From Amborella trichopoda (Eukaryota > Streptophyta > Magnoliopsida > Amborellales > Amborellaceae): a stretch of 64,000 nucleotides of DNA. The stretch spans positions 2,199,171-2,263,170 of the forward strand of contig NW_006497083.1 in assembly GCF_000471905.2 (NCBI RefSeq), in the 5' to 3' direction. Shown one piece after another: positions 11,376 through 22,988 of the stretch. Position numbers and translations under genes: made by a program. Numbering within the stretch: position 1 is the first letter of the stretch; each line of letters opens with the position of its first letter. The notes beneath the pieces are model-generated. The model searched no databases, was not told the origin of the DNA, and was given only the letters and a program-made list of their open reading frames with translations.

Positions 11376-11545
11376 CACACAGATAAAAGAAGATGTATAT
11401 GCTGTATGCATGTCCAAGCAATAGTGCCAATAATGTGAGAGAAATGCCTTGTCTGCATCAATATAATAAACACTCTATATGCAAGTGGCTCGAGGTCAAT
11501 CAGTCGTGTCCAATTTGTCGACATAGTTTGCGTTCAGAGTAACTT
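11376..11545 (+). pseudogene. RING-H2 zinc-finger gene fragment, copy 2 (frameshifted)
   Basis: Reading across frame changes gives the same RING-H2 features as copy 1, better preserved at the end: KEDVYAVCM at the first C-x2-C, NVREMPCLHQY, CKWLE, then SCPICRH with the final C-P-x-C pair that copy 1 has lost. Frameshifts and a stop (around 11410) break it, and the His of the second zinc site region is altered (YNKHS). The two copies together imply a once-intact RING-H2 E3 ligase-type exon that was picked up by a repeat and duplicated. Confidence 0.6.
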
Positions 11546-12439
11546 TGTGCATGGACAAAATGAAGATCTGAGTGATTTTTTTTTTTTTTTTTTACTATCA
11601 GAGATGAAGATTCATATCTGCCAAAAAAAACAAAATCCCAACTAGGTGGTTGATTACTCTAGTAATATAAGTTTGAGTCCTTTACATTTTGACACAGTAT
11701 TTCTTATTAAGTCCAGATGCTCCTTTTCGTGATTTAGGTTTTCAGATGCTCATTTTCATGATTTAGGAAAGAATCTTTTCTCTCATGTTCATGATTTAGG
11801 AAAGAACAGATGGATTATTTTCTTTCTTTTCTCAATAACAACAGTGAGTTTGGGAACCAATTTCATCTAGCTTGGAGGCAAAAGAGTGAATTTTGTGGAA
11901 ATCTTGGATAAGTTTACTCTTATGGTCCATTGGATAAAATTATTACGAGTGAATTAGGTATGGATCCTAAAATTTCTCCTAAAATATGAAATTTCTCCTA
12001 AAATATAATATAAGGAAAGTTGGTCAACTTTTTCCTTTTTTTCAAAAGTGCCCCTTAGTTTGAGGACATCTTCAAACCAAATTTTATTTTATTTTACTTT
12101 TTAGTTTTTTTTTATAGTTGCGCACTACCGGAAAGCTTGGAGAACTACCCTACTAACGAAAAAAGTGGAAAAATAAAAATAAAAAAAAATTAGAAATTTG
12201 GACAGAGGATGTCCTCAGAACGTAGGGTGATTTGAAAAAAAAAAAAATGCAAGTTGACAAACGTTCTTTGTAATTTATGCATATAAGTGGAGCATTTTGT
12301 ATTTTAAAATGAATTTTATGGTTTGTGTGTAAATCACTAAATTATTATTCTTAGTTAGCAGAGAACATTTTGACAATCAAATTCTTCTTGATTATGGAAG
12401 AACCCTAGTAATATCAAATACAATAATGTGTGATTAAGA

Positions 12440-12900
12440 CAAGGTTTAAAAAATCGGATCGGTGAATCGATTTGGCCCCACCCATACCCATGTCAGATCG
12501 GAGAATCAGTGGAATCGACAATTTTTGTCTCAATTGTTTTTAAAAAAATCGCTATAAATATCTAAAAATAGTGTTCTTTTTAGTTTCTAAACGTAATTAG
12601 GAGTGGTGCCTTGTGTACTTCTATTACTTTGTAAAAATAAGTGAATATTGAGATGTTGTTTTCTTGTATAGATGTCTATATAATTATTAATTATAATATA
12701 ATATTATAATATTGCAACAAAGGTATTAACAATCTTAAAAAATATTTCTATATTATAAGATTAAAATAATATTATCATATATAAAGTGAAATTAATTTCA
12801 GATCAAACACTTACTAATTTTCTATACTCGTCTAAAATTATCACAATCTAATTAATAATAATATTTTATGTTTATTAATTCTTTTTACTCTTTCAAAATT
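12440..12900. mobile_element. GGATCGG-type repeat element, copy 1
   Basis: It starts 'aaggtttaaaaaatcggat' and contains 'gatcggagaatcag', 'tttttgtctcaa', 'aaatcgctataaat' and 'gtaaaaataagtgaatattg'. The same order of words occurs at 19785-20250 and 29535-29960. The TTTAAAA plus GGATCGG start resembles a hAT-type terminus. It sits inside repeat block 2 and is absent from block 1. No coding capacity. Confidence 0.45.
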
Positions 12901-13759
12901 ATCACAACTCAATAAGAATGGTGAATTTGGAAACCAATTTCATTTACAAACAAAAATTGGAAGCATAATAGTGAACTTTGTGGTAATCGCAAATATTGTT
13001 CTTAGTTATCAGAGAACGTCTTGACAATCACATTCTTCTTGGAAAAATATTTGGTGGAAGAAACCTAGTAATATTAAATACAAGAACGTGTGATTAAGAG
13101 CAGCTGAAGTTGCTTAAAATCATAGGGGAAAGGTTTTAGTGGTCCTGATGGGTACCAATTTGCACATTGGAACGCACAACAAAACCACCATCTTAGATAG
13201 TCGGTTTCACTTCAAAGGTGATATTATTTTAATTCATCAGAATTTTTTTTTTTTTTAATAAATGATACGAATTTTAGAAATTTTTTAAACGAGTTCGATA
13301 TGTGATAGTCACTTTGGACCCTCCATCTAATGTATGATAAATTATGGGTTCAAGATCTCAAAATTAGTTTTTTTTTTTTGGTTCCTTTTCTCTAAATTGA
13401 TCACAAGATGAATTTGAGATAATTCAAAAATTCTTTTAATTAAAAGAAATTTACATCCCAACCCACGCCCCACCCCCCAATAAGAGAAAAAGATACGGGA
13501 AAAATATTATATAAGGTTTCAACCTTAAAGCGTAGAATTACAGATGGACCTAAAAAATCTATCGGATAGGTTGTTTGAATGTTGAAAAGCCCTCTAATTT
13601 ATCATCTCGACATCGAGATATATAAATATGAAAAAAAAAAATTTGAGTCCCAAAAATAATGCATATTGCAGGACAATAGTGCATATTGCAGGACATTATC
13701 AAGACCGTCCTTGGAGGCAAGTTTGCTAGACATTATCAAGACCGTCCTTGGAGGCAAGT

Positions 13760-14320
13760 TTGCTAGACATTATCAAGACCGTCCTAAAATTAATCCTAGC
13801 TGGGTTTTACAGCGGCAGTAAATGGACCGTGTACTCCCGAACGAGTAGAATATTTTTGACATATGTTGGACTAATTTTCTTGTTGCTATCGATATTTTTA
13901 AAAGATAATATGATACTTACTTAATTTTTAGAATTTTTAAGTATATATTTTTAGTCTAAATCCTCATACGAAAGTGCTATTTTTAGTGAACTCTTAAATT
14001 TCTCTCAATTACTTTAATTTTCTTTTTTTGTATAAAATTAATGAATGTAATGCTAGTTTTTCAAATTTGTAATTATAGAATTTTTCTTATATAAAAAATA
14101 ATTTGTATAGTTTAAAAAGCAAAAAGCTGAAACATTGTATGTAATATGATTGGTGGTGCCTTTGCCATGGACAGGTTGTGCATGAGTAATTCTTAATATT
14201 TCCATGCAGTGGTCCCACATGACCAAAATGGACATTTGGTCTGCCATGCAAATCTTATGTCTTTGGGTGTGGTTTCTATAAGGTTGCAACCTTAAACAAT
14301 CTAATTAAGGCGCACCTCCA
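13760..14320 (-). repeat. Arm B of a large inverted repeat pair
   Basis: Reverse-complement counterpart of 6940-7450, including 'gtgtactcccgaacg' at 13830, the 'ccatggacaggttgtgca' segment at 14165 and the 'ggttgcaacc' end at 14282. Many substitutions separate the arms. Confidence 0.5.
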
Positions 14321-14649
14321 AATTTGATCATAACATGTAATTTTGTTGTAAAAAATTCTTAAGATGATGTTAAAATCTATTTTCATTTCTAATTAGAAAA
14401 TTGTACATTTCAAAAATGGTTAAAATCAAGTAGACCTATAAATCATCTTGCAGTCCTCCAACCTGTCCCAAAAATAGTGTATCTTGCCGGACATTATCAA
14501 ACTTGCCTCAAAGGAACTTGTTTCTGCCTCCAAACTTGGTTCTTTGGCAAGAAATTACAATACTTTGATCTGGACTGGTTGGAGGAGAATGAGCCTCATG
14601 AACCAAACCTATTTCCTTGTTTAGAACCTCTTTCTTTTTTTAGAAACTT

Positions 14650-15480
14650 TCTGTAGGAGCCTTGCCAACAAAACCTCCATCACTCTCTGTGGCAATGGTG
14701 ACTCTGAAATAGTCACCATCAACAAGACAACAAGGAGGGGGGAATCGGATGGCCAGGCAATTGTTCAATTGGAACTCTTAAGGTGCCCAAATAAATGGAG
14801 GCTGAGAAATTCCAATCCACTTCCAGCAATCTTCCACACTCATCTGCCAAAGCTCTAAAAATTTCTTTAGTCCAAGTGTGGATACGGATCTCAAGAACCT
14901 AAATCCAGGTGCGAGGAAGTTGAACAAAATACAGCTCCAATTTGGGGACCATTCTATACTCATCGAGCTTCCTTGCACTCTCCAGAATCTACACTGGAAT
15001 ATACAGTTTAGCATCCCCAGTGGAGCCAAACACTATTCAAGCTCTTTGATCAGGAATAATTTAACAAAAAGCATAATCCTAGGTTTCCATGTATCATTCT
15101 TGAAGTTTGTTGAGATCATTAATAGGGGGACTAATAGATCATACCAACGCCCCTATTAAGTGTCACGACCCCACCCCCTGACCTCATACCATATAAGCCG
15201 GAAGGCGACAAAGTGCGGGACTGCTACGTGAGCTGGCAAATGCCACTTTAAGCATATCCCACCATGACCTATTTGCATCATTTTCCAATTAAATGACTTT
15301 ATCTTAAAGGCACTCTGAATAACATGGCCTCCAAGAGTAGCCATCTTTACTTCAAGATTCTTCGTAGCCATCTTTACTTCAAGATTCTTCGCCCTCCCAA
15401 ATCTGACCTCCCCACAGAACTTCCATTTAGGAACCGATTTGCAACAGCATCCCTAAAACTCCTAGGGAAAATATGAGCGT
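14650..15480 (-). pseudogene. LINE ORF1-type (DUF4283-like) remnant
   Basis: Translating the minus strand in shifting frames gives pieces typical of the DUF4283 nucleic-acid-binding region found in ORF1 of plant non-LTR retrotransposons: FPRSFRDAVANRFLNG near 15450, KLELYFVQLP near 14940, and WTKEIFRALADECGRLLEVD near 14820-14880. Multiple stops and frameshifts separate them, so it is dead. There is no reverse transcriptase alongside. The assignment rests on recognising the 'K-I-F-x-x-L-A-D-x-C-G-x-x-L-x-V-D' pattern; a homology search would settle it. Confidence 0.45.
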
Positions 15481-17100
15481 TTCTGCTATCAAAATAACAA
15501 ATTTCATGCCTGCCTTTGTCTACCCTTATATACAAGCCTTTAGAGTTATGATGCTAAGCTTGAAACGCGATACTAAAACTCCAGTGAAGCCATTAGCTCT
15601 ACTAGAAATAAGGTAAATGGTCTCTTTGTAGACAATCCCATTTAATATAAACTCAATATCAACTTAAAAAATAATATTGTAAGATAAACATTGCGGTTAA
15701 AAAATAATGCATTTTATATTTTGTCACGTGTTTTCACTCGTGCTTGCATGTGGTCAAGACATCGGTACTTCCCTCGTTGTGCAAAGAAGGAACAAATATG
15801 TAGTAGAGTATTGTATAATGGTGCTTTTTCAGCTCATTCTTCATTTTTCTCTTGAGAAAATAGTGTTTTCATTATTTACCATTTATCCATTGGAATTAAA
15901 TATTTCTATAACTTGTAATAATCAATTTGGGTTTGAAATGTAAGAATATATACACCTTCCCGTGCCATGAGTTTGATTGAAAGTTTGCGCTTATAATATT
16001 TTCTAAGTTTTGGTCACAAACAAGTAAAATCCAATATTGTAATTTTAGTGATTTCAATTTGTTTGAAAATAATGTGTATAAACATGAATGATTTATTTCT
16101 AAATGCATAGCATATGCTTTTAATTAATTATGAAAAATATCATTTCATAGCTATACTATGAAGGTCCACTTGCCAATGAGTAGTCTTAGATTTTCCTTTT
16201 AGGGGACATTCGATACGCTCCTTTGAAGGTTATGATTAATATATATCTTATATTGCATAGCAACACCCATTGGTCCAATTGATCACGATTGTACTAATCT
16301 AAAAGAAAGGAAGAATACACTTGATATGAATGATGAACTTATGTGGAAGGTAAATATGAACTAAGAATTAGCCTATCTTTATGATGAACAAGAATTTTAT
16401 CCCACCTATTAAGGTCAAAATACAAGAAACCCACTCATGTTAATAGATATTTTACAAAGTATCAAATTATTTTAATTTTAGGGCAGCCTCATAATCTATG
16501 AAAGGGAATTTTTGTAATTCATGAAAGCAGTAGTCACAACTTTTGAGACGTTGGCTTCTGAAGACAATTACTGTGCTATTTTTGGTTGGTCAATCTCTAA
16601 TAAGGTCTATTAGTATTCTTAAAAAAATTAACAAATGACAATTTGTTCTATGTTGGTAGCTTGTGTTATTTATGAAATAACCACCATTTGTCATAAATTT
16701 AATACAGATCTGATTATGTGCAAACTATGTATAGTTGTTCTTTTGTACACCAATTATGGTCTTGCAAAATGTTTAGATGTGATTTGCTTTTCAAATCAAC
16801 CAATTTGTGATTTTTAACATTTTATAAGGTGGAATATATGAGCCTTTTCTGAAAATTAAAACACTATGAGAGTGAAAATCAACAGGTAATTATTTGACCT
16901 TATTGTGCCCTGGATTGGGGTCATCTGAGAACAAACTCGATTTAAAGAAAGTGAGCCTTTCATTCCCCGTGGCCAAGTCTTTGGTATTGCTTTTCCCTTT
17001 GTTTTACACACTTTAGAGCTAACAATAATTTTGTTCATTTTCATAGCTTACTTGATGTTGAAGCTTCTATTAAGACAAACTCAGCATATCTCTGGTTTCT
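15481..17100. other. AT-rich sequence without a supportable gene
   Basis: Nothing beyond short chance reading frames. No repeat within the window explains it; it may be single-copy intergenic DNA or an old, unrecognised element. Confidence 0.4.
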
Positions 17101-17115
17101 GGGAATCTTCACCAC

Positions 17116-17177
17116 TAGTAGTCTCCATTATAAAACCAATCCACTTAAGTAGAATGGTTTTATAATGGAGACTACTA
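17116..17177. repeat. Perfect 23-bp inverted repeat (hairpin)
   Basis: Arm 1 (17116-17138, starting TAGTAGTCTCCATTATAAAA) is the exact reverse complement of arm 2 (17155-17177), with a 16-base loop that itself contains the palindrome ACTTAAGT. The transcript from either strand would fold into a strong stem-loop. The function is unknown. It could be the centre of a foldback element or a small-RNA precursor-like hairpin. Confidence 0.85.
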
Positions 17178-18390
17178 CTTTATCTTCCATCCTTTCCTCT
17201 TGCAAAAATGAGGTTTTCCAACCAATGTCTTTTGTTTCACTAAAATCAAATGAGGAATGACTCAGTGCCATTTTTTAAAAAAATATTCCATATCAATAAC
17301 TTTTCTTCTCTTTTCCATCTGTTTACGTATATCTAGGAGTTTATAATAAAATGCATCAACAAGCATGTTTTCCATTTAGGTTAAAATCCTTTTAATAAGT
17401 TACTAGATTAAGGAGCTCTCTAGCAGCTTAAACTATTCTTACTATGATACAGAGTTAAGAAACTATTCTTCATCATCCACTTTCTTCTTGCAAAAGGAGA
17501 TCCTAAATTCTTTTTCAGTATTATAACTAGGATCGTTGGACAATATTATTGTTGCATCTTATTTAAGGAAATACGATTGAAAGGAATCATAGAAAGTGTT
17601 CTCTTTGAAGTGGTTAAAACCCTAGTGCAGAGGAATTGATAAATCAAAGCAAAAATAGAATAAAATAAGTATCATTCGTGAATGTTCATCTTTGAAATCT
17701 CACTGCAATACATCAAGATTCATATTAGTGATTGTAATTCAGCTAATTATGGTTAGGTTCAGCTTTTTATTGTCATGGATTTTGTCATGAAAGGGTTTCT
17801 TAAAATTAGATACCTAGTTTATCACGTATGAAAAAGTATTGTACATACAATAAACTCAAAACAACATGTATCTTCCTCATCTTAGCAATAATTATCATTC
17901 AGGTGAGCTTTTTTCATGCTGCCGAGGAAATTAAGCATGGTTGATAATCTTAAAAACCTTTTGTATTTTATTGTTGAAATACAAAATGTATGAGAATATG
18001 TAGTGGCTAATAACATTGAAGTGAAAAGGGAAATGGTTTCTTTTTTATTAGTACAACAGATTCCTTTTAGAATATTGATCTAGCTGTACTCAAAGATATG
18101 ATATGCACTTGCTTTCATAAGACATCGATGTTTCATTGAGTTTAGTGTTTGATATCCTATTCTTTTCCCATTATAATTATTATAATACTATCTTGGGAAA
18201 TTATCTACATCCCAAATTTCAATATAAACATAAATTGTAAATAAATATAAAAATAAAAAACAAATGAGTGATTTATGTATAGACATTAAGATTTTAAATA
18301 AAATACGAAATGCTTTACTTATAGGCAGAAATTACAAAGAAGGCCGATCAACCCCTTTTTCTTTTATTTTTTTCAAAATTGCCCTCGGTC
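17178..18390. other. Non-coding sequence with a partial MITE end
   Basis: No gene can be supported. The phrase 'ttcttgcaaaa' with a following A/G-rich segment recurs at 17207 and 17485, a possible old duplication. At 18322-18390, 'gaaattacaaagaaggccga' plus 'tcaacc' matches the end of the MITE family seen at 1720; the rest of that element is missing. Confidence 0.4.
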
Positions 18391-18770
18391 AATAATTTCT
18401 CTCTTCACGCCAATTAACGCTTTTTAGCATGACATTCATCAGATAGCACTCATACCTCATGAGATATACCTATACAATTACAAGCATTCTAAACACATAG
18501 AATTCATGTGTAGCATGAATTGATTTGACATATCCTCATGGTTGCTTTAGTAGCTATGAATGCTATATTCAATGTCACAGAGAAACCTTCAACAATTCCT
18601 CTCTTCATGCCAACTAACCTTTTTAGCATGACATTCATCAGATAGCCGTCATTCCTCATGAGATATAACCATATAATTATCAACCTTCTGAACACATAGA
18701 ATTCATGATTAGCATGGATTGATTCGACATATCCTTATGATTGCGTAAGTAGCTATGATTGCTATATTCA
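18391..18770 (+). repeat. Two-copy tandem duplication, about 180-bp units
   Basis: Units 18391-18571 and 18589-18770 share 'cttcatgccaa', 'tttttagcatgacattcatc', 'cctcatgagatata', 'acacatagaattcatg', 'gacatatcct' and 'gctatattca' in the same order, with scattered substitutions. Confidence 0.75.
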
Positions 18771-19290
18771 TATGTACACATTTCAAATCTCAAGTTATTA
18801 TCTTGTAGCTAGTTGTGGGTAAACAATATCTATAATTGGTAGCTTAAATTTATGTTGTGGTGAACATCTAAATCGTGCCTGAGCTTGGTATGAAATAAAT
18901 CATATGCTCCTTTAACATGAATACTATTTTGAATGGGCAACAAACTTTGGTGAATTCCGTACTCGTGCGAAAGATGCGCAACTGCAAAGCATGTCCTTGG
19001 TATCAAAAAGAAAAAAAGAAGATATTGATTGTTAAAGACTAGGTCAATTTTCCACTTGACAAAATGGAGTAGGTTTTTTGAAGACATATGTGACAGATAA
19101 ACTTTAACCATGGGCACAGTGGAACATCAGCACAGTTTTTATTCCTTGGAACTAATAGGCCCGATGAATTCACCAGGATTGACGACCATAGGAGTGCAAA
19201 AAAAAAGGTCAAAAATGGGATTGTAAAAACTCGTAATTGGCAAAAATCTGGTGAAAACCCATAGACAGTCCTCAATGTATTGATGACTAA
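18771..19290. other. Unassigned sequence
   Basis: No gene, RNA or repeat end can be supported. Two overlapping minus-strand frames (18830-19356) lack any recognisable motif. Confidence 0.35.
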
Positions 19291-19291
19291 T

Positions 19292-19380
19292 AGGCTTCTT
19301 GGCTTAGTGGAGAGACTATAAGTGTACATCACAAATGTCCAAGGTTCCAATCTCACTTACCCTCCCTGAAAGCAACTAAT
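19292..19380 (+). mobile_element. tRNA-like SINE head (candidate)
   Basis: A near-canonical RNA polymerase III A box, TGGCTTAGTGG (19300-19310), is followed by a B-box-like GGTTCCAATC (19343-19352; consensus GGTTCGAATC) at a spacing typical for tRNA-derived SINEs. The cloverleaf is not complete enough for a tRNA gene. The tail of the element and its target duplication were not identified. A second, weaker A-box-like word (TGGTCTAGTGA) is at about 19491. Confidence 0.4.
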
Positions 19381-19784
19381 GCACAGTTTGGACAGACCAT
19401 TTATCAGTGAAAACATCTTGCACAGTAGGAATATGGGATCATCCAAACTGGCTTGACTGAAGCTAACATGAATATGAAATAAGGGCCCTGGTCTAGTGAT
19501 ACATCTTAACGTACAAAAATGAGCCCACAAAAAGTTATAAAAAGAGGGGATGGTGGTTCAGTATATATTCTTCATTGGATCACACAATAACTATTCTAAG
19601 GATGAGGATGCGTTCCCCGTGAGAAAGAAAGTAAGCATGTCCATCTAATACCTAGTACTTTAGCATAGGCAAATGGTAAAACATAGAAGACAACATATTC
19701 TTTTTATTTGCATTGAAAAGAATATAAAAAAGAGAACTAAATTCCCCCCCTTTTTTTTTCTGTCTCCTAATTGAAAACCATTGT

Positions 19785-20250
19785 TAAAAATAACGGATCG
19801 GTGACCCAAATCAACCTCACCCATACCTGTGTCTGATCGGCGTGTCCGATCGGAGAATCAGTCACATCGGTAAGTTTTGTCCCAAAAGCTTTAAAAAAAA
19901 TCACAATAAATCTCTAAAAACAGTGTTCTTGTAGTTGCAAAAAGAAAGTAGGAGTGGTGCATTATGTACTTTCATTACTTTGTAAAAATAAGTGAATACT
20001 GAAATGTTGTTTTTATATCTGGTTGTCTGTATAACTATTAATTATACTATAGTGGTATAATATTACATCAAAATAATTTAAAAATATTAGAAAATACTTT
20101 CATATTATAAAACTAAAATATAATTTCTTATATAAAGTGAAATTATATAAAAGTAAAACACTCATTAATTCACTTTACTCATCTAAAATTATCACAATCT
20201 AACTGATTATAATATTATATATTGAAATTAAAATTGTTGGTTTATATTTT
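19785..20250. mobile_element. GGATCGG-type repeat element, copy 2
   Basis: Collinear with 12440-12900: 'aacggatcggtgac', 'gatcggagaatcag', 'ttttgtccc', 'aaatctctaaaaacagtgtt', 'ggagtggtgc' and 'gtaaaaataagtgaatactg'. AT-rich interior without coding capacity. Confidence 0.45.
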
Positions 20251-20984
20251 ATAATTATTTTACTATACAAATAGAGCAAATCTAAAATGTTCTTATAATA
20301 TCATCTAATTTAAAAAAAATTATTTATAACAATTAAAAAAAATTTGTTGACCCCTAGTTATTCACATCTTACATGACATAATTGGCCAATTTTTAAATAA
20401 AATATTTATTAAAATTTTTTTTTCCCAATCTATTGAATGAATATATTTTCTCACAATAGAATATATTTCCTAATAAAATCCGCAATTGTGAAACATTTAA
20501 TAAAGTCAAAACGTTTATGCATAATAAAGTCCAAAAGGACTTAAGGTGAACGTTAATACAAAATAGAATTGTTTCAAATTGAAAAGATGTGGAAAAAAAA
20601 CACCCCAATAAAAGTACTTTAATGGATACGCGCAAGGGTGAGCCAAGGGTCATGCATTTACTTGGGGAAGTGAACCAATGGGAGAATGGAGTCACGCGTG
20701 ACGTTGGAGTTTTTGAAATTTGAAAAGCCAAATTAGGAGCCTAGACGTAGTCTATGTTGAGGCATGAGGTCCCTAACGACCAATAACAACGCATAATCGA
20801 GGAAGTTAAGGTTGTATTGGTAACGACGGTCTCTCTCACTCCCTCGTTTGTTACATGGCCATGCGTTAAGAATATGCTATGTGTTTAATAAAATTTGATA
20901 ACATTTATCTAAAAATAAAAAAGAAAATAGAATATACTATGTGAAGGTGAATACGATAATGGGCCATGCTTTAATAGACGTTTA
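20251..20984. other. AT-rich sequence without a supportable gene
   Basis: The short minus-strand frame at 20393-20731 has no recognisable domain. Nothing else is seen. Confidence 0.35.
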
Positions 20985-21960
20985 ACCAAATTACTTACAA
21001 GGAAAGTAGGTTAACCCATATTTTTTTATTTTATTTTTTTTCTATTAGTAGGTTAGGTTAGTACTCAAGCTTAATCGGCAATGCCTAAGCAGTGTGAGAT
21101 TAAAATCCTCAAATCCCCCTCCGAGCACAGGAAAACCCTAGTAGAACAATCCGAGGTTTTTTTTCTTTCAAAAAACAGGAAATAAAGCATCGTCTGAGGA
21201 TGTGGACTTCGGTCGTCCTAAAACTGAGTTTTGTTCAGTTCAATGAGTGGTCCAAGATCCCCATCACCAAACTATTATTTTTCTCAAAAAAAAAAAAGAA
21301 AGAAAGAATGGTTTGAAGATGGGTTCCTCCGATTGCTTGGACCTCATGAGCAGTGGCTCAAGATAACTCGGTAATTTTAAAGTTAAAACAAAAGCATGCC
21401 ATGCCTTTGTCCCATCAAAAAAAGGGCCACAGGGTAGAAATTCCATCCGGCCTATGTTTTCCATATCCCCGACCCATAGTGTGGAAATATCAAAAAGATG
21501 AATCCAAATATTAAATTTTGAGCAGACTAAAGTCCCCATTTTTGAACCGCTCTTTATTTCTTTTTTTTCTTTTTTTTTTAAAATAGCGGTTTGGGGTCTC
21601 CATCTTTAGACCGTATTTTATTTAGCAAAAACAACAATCTGAAGATGGAGACCTTTGACTGCTCTCTGAACTGAGCATAATTCAATTCTAGAGCGGTCCG
21701 TCTGGACTGAGCATAATCCAATTCTAGAGTCTTCCAAAGTCTCCATCCACACACCACACTTCATTTCTTATTTTTTGACAAAACAACAATTCGAGGATGT
21801 GGACCCTCAAACTGCTCTACTAGGATTTGATGTATTCGCAAGATGGTCCCAGGATTTTGACCTCAGACCGCTTAGGCCTTGCCCTTTTAACTAACGAAAA
21901 AAAAAACAACACACAGTGATTGACCTTCTTTGTAATTTCCACCGATAATATGATCCTTTC
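20985..21960. mobile_element. Possible longer relative of the 1.7-kb MITE family
   Basis: The left end ('acaaggaaagtaggttaacc') and right end ('ttgaccttctttgtaatttc') form approximate inverted repeats like those of the element at 1720-1997. The interior repeats phrases such as 'gaggatgtggac', 'gatggagacc', 'agcataattcaattctagag' and 'cagaccgc'. No coding potential could be supported. Confidence 0.35.
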
Positions 21961-22444
21961 GTATTTTAGATAATTATTTCGAGTCTCTATGTAATCTATT
22001 GTAGATGTTTTGTTGTTGTTGTTTCTGATTAGGATGAGCAGGCAGTGCCACAGGCCATATGGATGCTTCTAAAATACCCAAGTGCCTTCGACCTTGTCAT
22101 GTGAGACATCTTTTTTCCACTCCAGGAGGGCTTGATCCTCCTCAAAGCAATGAAGCTCCAACGCGACCTCCCACTCCAGACCTTAACCTCTGTCCTACGG
22201 AGGAGAACAGAACATAGTAGAATAGGATTCGATAGGAAGGACTGTGCAAGCGCCATCGGCAAGACCGTAGCTCCTTCCTCCGCTTATGGCAGTGCAGTTG
22301 TCGAGACGAAAAAATTGGAGGCTTCTAGTTGAACAACATTCCAAAAATACTCCATAGTCCATACACACATTCTCTCTCTCCAAACCAACAGGATATCCAA
22401 ATGGTAGTTAGCCTCTCTCTCTCTCCCCACATCAAGTTATCATA
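21961..22444. other. Unassigned, mildly GC-richer segment
   Basis: Overlapping open frames on both strands (22029-22383) come from a stretch that is less AT-rich than its surroundings. None shows a motif I recognise, so I do not call a gene. Confidence 0.3.
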
Positions 22445-22556
22445 GTGTAAAGTGGGATCCCTTAGGCAGCCTCTCTCTATCTGACCACATGAAGATATCT
22501 GTGTAAAGTGGGATCCCTTAGGCAGCCTCTCTCTATCTGACCACATGAAGATATCA
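22445..22556 (+). repeat. 56-bp tandem repeat, two nearly identical units
   Basis: 22445-22500 and 22501-22556 are almost identical and contain 'gtgtaaagtgggatccctta', 'ggcagcctctctctatctga' and 'ccacatgaagatatc'. The near-identity suggests a recent duplication or an assembly artefact. Confidence 0.85.
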
Positions 22557-22988
22557 TTGTGACAAGTAGGTTCCCTCCCTCCTCTCCACCCCCCAATAGT
22601 TTGGGCGGGATAAATTTCAAACAAACAAACAAAAAGAAGAAACAAACAAGGAAAGATAAAAAAAAAAGAATAAGGAAAATTGTTTCATACGGGCTAGACT
22701 GCATTTCTACAATATGCAGTCCAGAGGTATAAAGCATCCATCTTAAACTAAAAACAATTGTAACTAACGGTCCAAATGGTTTCTTAATATAAGTATTATT
22801 TCCAATTTTCAATTTTTTTTTTTTTCTTTCAAATTCATGATTTCCATGTTAAATATAAAAGTTAGCATCAAATTGTATTTAAAAATATATTTATTGCCAA
22901 GCCCACATTTCTACAATATACAGGTTGGCCACATAGAAACCATGTCAAAAGAAAGACACATTTAATCAATGATATTTGTGATCGGGGT

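Larger units (their letters stand above)
11355..13720 (+). repeat. Large dispersed repeat block, copy 2 (rearranged)
   Basis: Counterpart of 1100-2360 plus 4588-4770 and 6155-6440. It is rearranged: the piece 11355-12440 breaks off into a GGATCGG-type element, and from 12903 the block restarts with 'aataagaatggtgaattt', which corresponds to about 1532 of copy 1, so part is present twice. The stretch 13660-13790 also has a local triplication of 'acattatcaagaccgtcct' (period about 50 bp). Confidence 0.55.

Noticed and set aside
22029..22383. Possible gene in a less AT-rich stretch
   Set aside because: Frames are open on both strands, a composition effect, and no motif could be recognised.
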